64,000 nt of DNA from Prevotella sp. UBA7551 (GTDB lineage: Bacteria > Bacteroidota > Bacteroidia > Bacteroidales > Bacteroidaceae), in contig DLLX01000017.1 in assembly GCA_002479145.1 (NCBI GenBank), forward strand, positions 20,946 to 84,945, in the 5' to 3' direction. Position numbers and translations under genes: made by a program. The first letter of the stretch is position 1; each line of letters begins with the position of its first letter. This document shows positions 58,374 through 64,000 of this stretch, piece after piece. Under the pieces are notes generated by a model. That model was given only the letters and a program-made list of their open reading frames with translations. It searched no databases and was not told the DNA's origin.

Positions 58374-59396
58374 TCATCCCTTGGTTATATTCATTTCGGG
58401 ATGGGTCATCCGCCCGATGGCCTGGGCGGCAGAAGTCTTTTCATAGAGGATGCGGTGCACCGTGTTGAGCACTGGGGTGTGGAGACGAACGTGGCGGGAG
58501 CGCAAGTCCTGGGCAATGACGTACATACACTTCGTGCCAAAATATCCCTCGGCTATCATCTCCATCTCGGCCTGTGCTGCCTTGACAGTATAGCCGCGCC
58601 CGATCATCGAGCCAAAAGTGAAGTTGCGCGAAAGCCTTGAATAGCCCGTAACGAGCAAGTCGCCCAGGTAGAGCGTGTCGAGCATGTCGCGCCAGATGGG
58701 ATTCAGTGCACTCAAGAAGGCGCTCATCTCCTGCATGGCGTGGGTCATGAGCACGGCGTGGAAGTTGTCACCATAGCCCAACGAGCGGCAGATGCCTGCG
58801 CAGATGGCATAGACGTTCTTCAGCACGGCTGCATATTCTATGCCTACCACGTCGCGCGAGGTCTTGGTCTTGATGTAGTCGGAGCGCAGCACGTCGCAAA
58901 ACGCAGCGGCCTGCGCTTCATCGGTACAGCCCACGGTAAGGTAGGTGAGCCTGTGTTGGGCCACTTCCTCGGCATGGGAAGGACCTCCGATGCACGCCAA
59001 CTGCTCCTCCGGCACGCCAAACCGCTGGTGGACGTACTCTGTGAAGACGGTATGCTCGCCAGGTACGACCCCCTTGATGGCAGTGACGACAAACTTCTCG
59101 CGTAAGGGGACACGCACCTTGTCGAGCAGCTCCTTGGTATAGGGCGACGGGGTGACGAAAAGCAGCGTGTCGTAGCGCGACACAATGTCGTTGATATCGG
59201 ACGAAAAGTCTATCTCCGAGATGTCGAAAGTCAGGTTGCGGAGGTAGCCGGGGTTGTGACCGAGCTGCCTGAAGCGGTCGATGGTAATCGGACGCCGCAC
59301 GTACCACCCTATCTCGTGGGTGTGTTCCACTATCACTTTGGCCAGTGCCGTGGCCCAACTCCCACTGCCTATGATGGCTATGCGTCCGTTTCCCAT
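58374..59396 (-). CDS. gpsA: NAD(P)H-dependent glycerol-3-phosphate dehydrogenase GpsA
   Basis: Makes sn-glycerol 3-phosphate from dihydroxyacetone phosphate for phospholipid synthesis. In 340 residues: RIAIIGSGSWATALAKVI at residues 5-22 (nucleotide-binding Gly motif), LLFVTPSPY near residue 80, VVTAIKGVVPGE near residue 105 (catalytic Lys region), ACIGGPSHAEEVA near residue 137, EYAAVLKNVYAICAGI near residue 185 (catalytic Lys) and DLLVTGYSRLSRNFTFGSMIGRG near residue 255 (split). ATG 59396 is chosen; a GTG one codon upstream is possible. It lies 37 bp after lysS and 51 bp before pgi. Confidence 0.96.
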   Translation of the reverse strand: MGNGRIAIIGSGSWATALAKVIVEHTHEIGWYVRRPITIDRFRQLGHNPGYLRNLTFDISEIDFSSDINDIVSRYDTLLFVTPSPYTKELLDKVRVPLREKFVVTAIKGVVPGEHTVFTEYVHQRFGVPEEQLACIGGPSHAEEVAQHRLTYLTVGCTDEAQAAAFCDVLRSDYIKTKTSRDVVGIEYAAVLKNVYAICAGICRSLGYGDNFHAVLMTHAMQEMSAFLSALNPIWRDMLDTLYLGDLLVTGYSRLSRNFTFGSMIGRGYTVKAAQAEMEMIAEGYFGTKCMYVIAQDLRSRHVRLHTPVLNTVHRILYEKTSAAQAIGRMTHPEMNITKG

Positions 59397-59433
59397 CACC
59401 CTTCGCTACTGCTCATCAGTTTACCAGCGTGCC

Positions 59434-61179
59434 CTATTCCTTGGCCACCGACGACTGCACTGCGTCAATCCAGTGCTGAATCTCATCGACCGACGGCTTC
59501 TCATAGCCGAGCTTATACTTCTTATTAATCTCGCCAATCTTCTGTTGCAGCCCCTGCGCCTTCTCGCCGCTAATATCCGTGAGGAGGTTGAAGCCCGCCT
59601 TGCGCAGGACATACACCCACTGCTCGGGCACACCGACCTTCGCCCAGGCCTCAATGCTGTCTTGAGGCATCTTCTTCTCCGGCTTCATCTGCGGGAAGAG
59701 GATCACCTCCTGTATGGTCTCCTTGCCCGTCATGAGCATGACCAGGCGGTCAATGCCTATGCCGATACCGCTCGTCGGAGGCATGCCATACTGTAGGGCG
59801 CGCAGGAAATCATGGTCTATGATCATCGCCTCGTCGTCGCCCTTCTCGCTCAGACGCATCTGCTCCTTGAAGCGAAGCTCCTGATCGATGGGGTCGTTCA
59901 GCTCCGAATAGGCGTTGGCCAGCTCCTTGCCGTTGACCATCAGCTCAAAGCGCTCGGTCAGTCCGGGCTTGCTGCGGTGCATCTTCGTCAGCGGCGACAT
60001 CTCGACGGGGTAGTCGGTGATGAACGTTGGCTGGATAAACGTGCCCTCGCAGAACTCGCCAAACAGCTCGTCGATGAGCTTTCCCTTGCCCATCGTTTCG
60101 TCCACCTCCATGCCTTTGCTCTTGCAGAAGGCGCGAATCTCGTCCTCCGTCTTGTCCGAGCAGTCGAAGCCGGTCTTCTCCTCGATGGCCTCAAGGATGG
60201 GAAGACGGCGGAATGGTGCCTTGAAGGACACCAGATTGTCACCATGACGCACCTCAGTGGCGCCGTTGTTGACCGCCTTGCAGATGGTCTCGAGCAGCTC
60301 CTCGGTGAACGACATCATCCAGTTGTAGTCCTTATACTGCACATACAGCTCCATGCAGGTGAACTCTGGGTTGTGGAACTTGTCCATTCCCTCGTTGCGG
60401 AAGTTCTTTCCTATCTCATAGACTCCCTCGAAGCCACCGACAATGAGCCGTTTCAAGTAAAGCTCCGTGGCAATGCGCATGTACATATCGATGTTGAGCG
60501 CATTGAAATGGGTGATGAACGGACGCGCCGACGCACCGCCGGGGATGGACTGCAGCGTAGGGGTTTCGACCTCCGTATAGCCATGGCGGTCAAAGAAGGC
60601 ACGCATCGTGCGGAGCACGGTGGCCCGCTTGAGGAATGTTTCCTTCACGCCATCGTTGACCACCAGGTCCACGTAGCGTTGGCGGGCGCGCAGCTCGGGG
60701 TCGTCAAACTTATCATAAGCCACGCCATCCTTATACTTCACGATGGGCAGCGGCTTCAGGCTCTTCGCCAATAGGACCAGACGCTGTGCGTGAACGCTTA
60801 CCTCGCCCATCTGGGTCTTGAAGACAAAGCCGCTCACACCGATGAAATCGCCAATGTCGAGCAGCTTCTTGAACACCTTATTATATAGGTCTTTGTCCTC
60901 GCCCGGGCAAATGTCGTCGCGCGTGACATAGACCTGCACACGCCCTTTGCTGTCCTGAAGCTCCACAAAGCTGGCCTTCCCCATGATACGGCGGCTCATC
61001 ATGCGCCCCGCAATGGTCACCTCGCGTTTTTCGCCCTCTTTGAAGTTTTCGACGATTTCGGCCGAAAAGGCGTTAGTAGGAAATTCTGCTGCGGGATATG
61101 GGTCTATGCCCATCTCGCGCAACTGCTGCAAACTTTGCCGGCGACCTATCTCCTGGTCGCTCAATTCCAAAATGTTCAT
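59434..61179 (-). CDS. lysS: Lysine--tRNA ligase LysS (class II) with C-terminal extension
   Basis: Charges tRNA-Lys. In 581 residues: an OB-fold anticodon-binding domain (EVTIAGRMMSRRIMGKASFVELQD, residues ~50-75, split), the class II catalytic core with motif 2 FEGVYEIGKNFRNEGMDKFHNPEFTCMELY near residue 275 (split) and motif 3 GIGIGIDRLVMLMTG near residue 480. After the usual end (VILFPQMKPE, residue ~505) there is an extra ~75-residue helical domain (IEAWAKVGVPEQWVYVLRKAGF and later YEKPSVDEIQHWI), which I associate with Bacteroidota LysS. ATG 61179 starts the family N-terminus. First gene of the lysS-gpsA-pgi-HAD cluster. Confidence 0.97.
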   Translation of the reverse strand: MNILELSDQEIGRRQSLQQLREMGIDPYPAAEFPTNAFSAEIVENFKEGEKREVTIAGRMMSRRIMGKASFVELQDSKGRVQVYVTRDDICPGEDKDLYNKVFKKLLDIGDFIGVSGFVFKTQMGEVSVHAQRLVLLAKSLKPLPIVKYKDGVAYDKFDDPELRARQRYVDLVVNDGVKETFLKRATVLRTMRAFFDRHGYTEVETPTLQSIPGGASARPFITHFNALNIDMYMRIATELYLKRLIVGGFEGVYEIGKNFRNEGMDKFHNPEFTCMELYVQYKDYNWMMSFTEELLETICKAVNNGATEVRHGDNLVSFKAPFRRLPILEAIEEKTGFDCSDKTEDEIRAFCKSKGMEVDETMGKGKLIDELFGEFCEGTFIQPTFITDYPVEMSPLTKMHRSKPGLTERFELMVNGKELANAYSELNDPIDQELRFKEQMRLSEKGDDEAMIIDHDFLRALQYGMPPTSGIGIGIDRLVMLMTGKETIQEVILFPQMKPEKKMPQDSIEAWAKVGVPEQWVYVLRKAGFNLLTDISGEKAQGLQQKIGEINKKYKLGYEKPSVDEIQHWIDAVQSSVAKE

Positions 61180-61283
61180 CTTGCCTGAGATATGATCCTA
61201 TGTTGTTTTTTACTTGGTCTTGACAAGGCCGGTGGACCGCAACGGGTTGTGTTCCAACTGCCCTGACACCAACTATCTGCTTG

Positions 61284-61291
61284 CAAAGATA
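61284..61291 (-). promoter_or_regulatory. -7 promoter element of lysS
   Basis: TATCTTTG on the minus strand (61291-61284) followed by CA matches TAnnTTTG; the leader to ATG 61179 would be about 100 nt. No clear -33 TTG at the usual spacing. It lies in the 524-bp divergent gap 61180-61703, in which I see no gene. Confidence 0.4.
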
Positions 61292-61652
61292 CGAAGAATA
61301 TTCCGAATGGCATGTTTTTTTACTGTTTTTAGCGCACGATGAGAACGGGGAAAGCGAAAAAACGACAACCCACATACAAGCCAAAAGTTGTCATCGACGT
61401 AAGCGGTAAACTTGTCTGCCCAAGGCTTTTATCCAGACTGAAGGCAGCGACTTCGCCATAATTCTGCCGATTACGCTTTGTCTACCTAACTATTCTTCCC
61501 CCACAAAGACTGATTATGCTTCAAGTCACTTGCAAAACTATCCGCCTGAAAGATGGACAACAGACTTTTCACTTCCACACCTTACGAGAACTTTCGTCTT
61601 TGCACAGTCACAAAGTTGGTCCTATAGCCCGTCGGTTTATCGCAGAACTTTT

Positions 61653-61660
61653 TACCTTTG
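61653..61660 (+). promoter_or_regulatory. -7 promoter element of the GNAT gene
   Basis: TACCTTTG followed by CAC matches the -7 consensus and lies 43 bp before ATG 61704. A similar CTTTGCAC occurs at about 61599. No good -33 element is found. Confidence 0.4.
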
Positions 61661-61703
61661 CACGACAAAAGTAATATTTCGAAAACATAATGGAGGAAAG
61701 CGC

Positions 61704-62261
61704 ATGAGCAACTACACCATAAAGCAAGCCAAGCCGGATGATGCCGGCACGATAATGCGGCTGATGGACGCTGCCCGAAGAACCATGCAAGCTACCGGGA
61801 ATCCCACACAATGGCCTAATGGCTATCCAACAAAAGAAACCATAGAGGACGATTTGGAGCATGGCGACTGCTTCCTTGTATGCGATGTCCAAGGCAAAGC
61901 GGTAGGCTCGTTTGTCTTGCGCAAAGGACCAGACCCGTCGTATGCGCATATCTACGACGGGAAATGGCTGGACAACTCCAGTCCATATTATGTAATACAC
62001 CGGGTGACCAGCCTGCCCACGGCGCACGGAATATTTGCGGCAATCATCGACTTCTGCACACGACACACAAACAATCTGCGCATAGACACCCACCGCAACA
62101 ACACCATCATGCAGCATCTTGTGAAGAAACATGGATTCAGCTATTGCGGAATTATCCATCTCGACAATCCCGAAGGCGATGAAAGGCTGGCCTACCAAAT
62201 GGTATGCGATGAGGAAATCAGCAGGAAAACAGCAGCTGGAGACAAGAAAACGGCAAGGTAA
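61704..62261 (+). CDS. GNAT family N-acetyltransferase
   Basis: A 185-residue Gcn5-related acyltransferase that would move an acetyl group from acetyl-CoA to an amine. Seen: an N-terminal YTIKQAKPDDAGTIMRLMD strand-helix, a NPTQWPNGYPTKETI segment, CFLVCDVQGKAVGSFVLRKG near residue 58 (motif D strand), VIHRVTSLPTAHGIFAAIIDF near residue 95 (motif A, a degenerate acetyl-CoA loop) and LRIDTHRNNTIMQHLVKKHGFSYCG near residue 125 (motif B, split). The substrate is unknown. ATG 61704 is preceded by GGAGG at 61692-61696, an unusually good ribosome-binding site for this phylum. Confidence 0.9.
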   Translation: MSNYTIKQAKPDDAGTIMRLMDAARRTMQATGNPTQWPNGYPTKETIEDDLEHGDCFLVCDVQGKAVGSFVLRKGPDPSYAHIYDGKWLDNSSPYYVIHRVTSLPTAHGIFAAIIDFCTRHTNNLRIDTHRNNTIMQHLVKKHGFSYCGIIHLDNPEGDERLAYQMVCDEEISRKTAAGDKKTAR

Positions 62262-62324
62262 ATAAGGACGAGCAGAACCCACCAAACCGCAACTTGACGC
62301 AAGATAATTTTCGGCCGGCTGCAA

Positions 62325-62434
62325 AAGGGGCCATATTAGCTTGTAAAAGAGGCTCTATTACGCTGTAATAGAGCCTCTTTTGGCTCGTCATAGAGGCCCT
62401 ATTGCAAGCCAATAAAGCCCCTATGGCGCAACCG
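62325..62434. repeat. 22-bp degenerate tandem repeat array (5 units) with embedded perfect hairpin
   Basis: The 221-bp gap 62262-62482 holds five head-to-tail 22-bp units starting at 62325, 62347, 62369, 62391 and 62413. Unit starts read AAGGGGCCATATT, AAGAGGCTCTATT, TAGAGCCTCTTTT, TAGAGGCCCTATT and TAAAGCCCCTATG; most end in GTAA, GTCA or CCAA. Units 2 and 3 together form a perfect 17-bp stem (62345-62361 with 62365-62381, 3-nt loop) framed by A4 and T4, which can act as a bidirectional terminator between the convergent GNAT and secreted-protein genes. The same unit recurs at 10205-10292. Confidence 0.7.
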
Positions 62435-62482
62435 CTTATTTTTAACGTGAAAAAGACACAGCGGAGAACTTCCGCAAAGCGG

Positions 62483-64000
62483 TTATCTGATGACTTCCTT
62501 CGTCACCTTACCGTCTGATTTTCTGACGATTACAATACCCTTACGAACAGGATGCCTCATGCGGACACCGTTGATACCATAGCTGGCGGAGGACGTGTCA
62601 GCATGCCGTTGCGGGGCAGAGACCGACGAAGTGCCGCTCCCCTTAATCCAAACTATGTCCGACTGAGCCAGCTCCGCACCTTTATAGATGGTCTGAACGC
62701 CCACACTGTCGAACGGCTGATAGAGGTTGAACTGGTGGATATAGCCCTTGATGTCGCCCGCCGTGATGCCTCCGCCGTCGTACACAAGGTCGCGTTGGTC
62801 GGTGAAGTAGTAGGGTACCTCGGTCATTTCTTTCTCCAGTCCCTTGTAGGTCTGCGGACGGAAGACAAACGGCGTGGTGGAATTGTCTACGAAAACGCGG
62901 TAGTAGAGGTTGTCCTTGGTAAGGGTGTTCCCTCCGTTCACGTCAAAAGGCTCAAACTCGAACCGCACGCTCTGGCAGCCTTCCTGTCCGCTACCACTTG
63001 GCTCAAGGTAGGGAGCGGGATTGACCAACGCCCCTGTCGAGGGCATGGCGAGCAGCTTCGGGGCTTGGTAGGCATCGGAATAATAGACCTTTTGGTCGCC
63101 CACGTTGATGAGAAGTACTTGCTGCTCATCGGCACTCTCATAGCCGGCGGTGGCCGCATTGTACCCCAGCTTCAGCTCTGGCTGTAGCACATAGGGCTCC
63201 AACTCGGTGGATTCTTCCAAGTATTTTCCCGGAACGGCAAAGAGATGGAGGCATGACCAACTGTCGACACCGAGGTATTGGGGCTTGACGGTGAGTCCCT
63301 CATCGGTCAACTCGCCCATAACCCAGTAGTGTTCGTCGTAGTTGGAGACGTAGGGAAGCTCCCAATAGAGCTTGTTGCCGTCGCGGACACTCACCGACGC
63401 CACCGTCTCGTCGGTCTGATAGAGGTTCAGATAGGAGAAGTTGTGTACGTCCGTGGGCAACTCCTCGGGCCGCGCGGTGGGCTGATAGCTGAGGGGCACA
63501 ACAGACATCTTGCCCTCACCATAGCAGCTCCATCCCCCTGAGGCGGTGGAAAGTCCGAGGATTACGCTGGGCAGCCCTTCCTCATTCATCCCCTCCCCTA
63601 CCATCGTGAGTGTGTCGCCGTGCAGGGTAAAGCGCACGTCTGACTCGGACTCGTCTGGGCTGTAGCTCTGCATGTCATCGCCGAGGGTGGTGTATGAGAG
63701 GCGGCGGGCATAGAACACCGTGCCGTCCTCGTCCTCAAACATGGCCTGTGGAAGACGGGCCACGAGCGTGCCGTCGCCCATGTTGTCGAGCTTTAGCCAG
63801 GTGTCGGTGGGGAAAAAGGTGAAAGGATTCTTGAGATAGACATCCCCATTGTCGGCCACTACGTAGTCGGCAGTGTAGAAACTCACGCTGTCCAGGCAGC
63901 CATAGCCTTCGCCTGGGTCATAGAAGCTGGTCGCGTCGCGCACCTGATTGGCGTGGAGCGTGCCCTCGGGAGTCTCGTAGAGAATGTCGCCGGCTTCGGG
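62483..64000 (-). CDS. Secreted surface protein with C-terminal sorting-type tail, N-terminus beyond window
   Basis: At least 505 residues are encoded; the frame is still open at base 64000, so the start lies outside the window. The visible part is beta-rich and rich in Tyr, Asp and Gly, with many short strands (SFYTADYVVADNGDVYLKNPF, split; VPYYFTDQRDLVYDGGGITAGD, split), and no catalytic motif that I recognise. The last ~35 residues (YGINGVRMRHPVRKGIVIVRKSDGKVTKEVIR, split here as YGINGVRMRHP and KGIVIVRKSDGK) have the form of the C-terminal secretion/anchoring tails common on Prevotella surface proteins. Function unknown. Confidence 0.75.
   Translation of the reverse strand, partial: PEAGDILYETPEGTLHANQVRDATSFYDPGEGYGCLDSVSFYTADYVVADNGDVYLKNPFTFFPTDTWLKLDNMGDGTLVARLPQAMFEDEDGTVFYARRLSYTTLGDDMQSYSPDESESDVRFTLHGDTLTMVGEGMNEEGLPSVILGLSTASGGWSCYGEGKMSVVPLSYQPTARPEELPTDVHNFSYLNLYQTDETVASVSVRDGNKLYWELPYVSNYDEHYWVMGELTDEGLTVKPQYLGVDSWSCLHLFAVPGKYLEESTELEPYVLQPELKLGYNAATAGYESADEQQVLLINVGDQKVYYSDAYQAPKLLAMPSTGALVNPAPYLEPSGSGQEGCQSVRFEFEPFDVNGGNTLTKDNLYYRVFVDNSTTPFVFRPQTYKGLEKEMTEVPYYFTDQRDLVYDGGGITAGDIKGYIHQFNLYQPFDSVGVQTIYKGAELAQSDIVWIKGSGTSSVSAPQRHADTSSASYGINGVRMRHPVRKGIVIVRKSDGKVTKEVIR

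Overview
The window is chromosomal DNA of a Bacteroidota bacterium, most likely a member of the Prevotellaceae. The signs are: promoters of the Bacteroidota type (TTG/TTTG near -33, TAnnTTTG near -7) in front of many genes; almost no Shine-Dalgarno sequences; small family markers of the phylum (DUF4494, DUF3098); SusC/TonB-type and OMP-barrel outer-membrane proteins; surface-protein C-termini of the type common in Prevotella; and gene orders typical of the group (ftsX-DUF3098-uppP-truB-queA-folK and lysS-gpsA-pgi-HAD). Most of the window is core housekeeping DNA. I see no transposase, integrase, phage gene or CRISPR array.

Layout. 1-4.5 kb: a PLP aminotransferase cut by the left edge, DUF4494, YggS, a LuxR-type regulator with a pseudo-receiver, QueH and a small membrane protein. 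4.7-12 kb: cardiolipin synthase, a large uncharacterised protein, DnaG, and a divergent CCA/poly(A) nucleotidyltransferase. 12-19.3 kb: a complete tripartite RND efflux operon (lipoprotein adaptor, permease, outer-membrane factor) ending in an LpxA-family acyltransferase. 19.4-25 kb: a radical SAM enzyme and the division/envelope/tRNA operon. 25.5-31 kb: a secreted protein, an OprP-type porin, a double lamin-tail lipoprotein, an exported phosphoesterase, and a tiny Lys/Ala/Cys-rich exported peptide. 31-46 kb: HAD, AroB, an OMP-barrel protein, a Ca2+/Na+ antiporter, a queuosine-precursor transporter under a preQ1-I riboswitch, QueF, a lipoprotein, a PycB/OadA-like carboxyltransferase, an HD hydrolase and Mfd. 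46-54.7 kb: a metal-related HMA protein and TonB receptor pair, tRNA-His, a zinc-ribbon protein, Kdo transferase, GltX and the PgpH-type c-di-AMP phosphodiesterase. 55-64 kb: Fe-alcohol dehydrogenase, the lysS-gpsA-pgi-HAD cluster, a GNAT acetyltransferase and a secreted protein cut by the right edge.

Themes. Four queuosine genes (queH, queA, yhhQ, queF) sit at three loci, and the transporter is headed by a recognisable preQ1-I aptamer ending three bases before its start codon. queC, often found between yhhQ and queF in this phylum, is absent there and an AT-rich repeat lies in its place, which suggests precursor salvage. Envelope functions (LpxA-like, KdtA, UppP, Cls, RND pump, several outer-membrane proteins) are prominent.

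The least explained DNA is intergenic: two arrays of a 22-bp degenerate tandem repeat (10.2 kb and 62.3 kb), an inverted pair of AT-rich repeats (25.1 kb and 38.2 kb), and a looser 18-bp repeat (4.6 kb and 25.0 kb). These dispersed families and the riboswitch-controlled salvage locus are the observations I would follow first.
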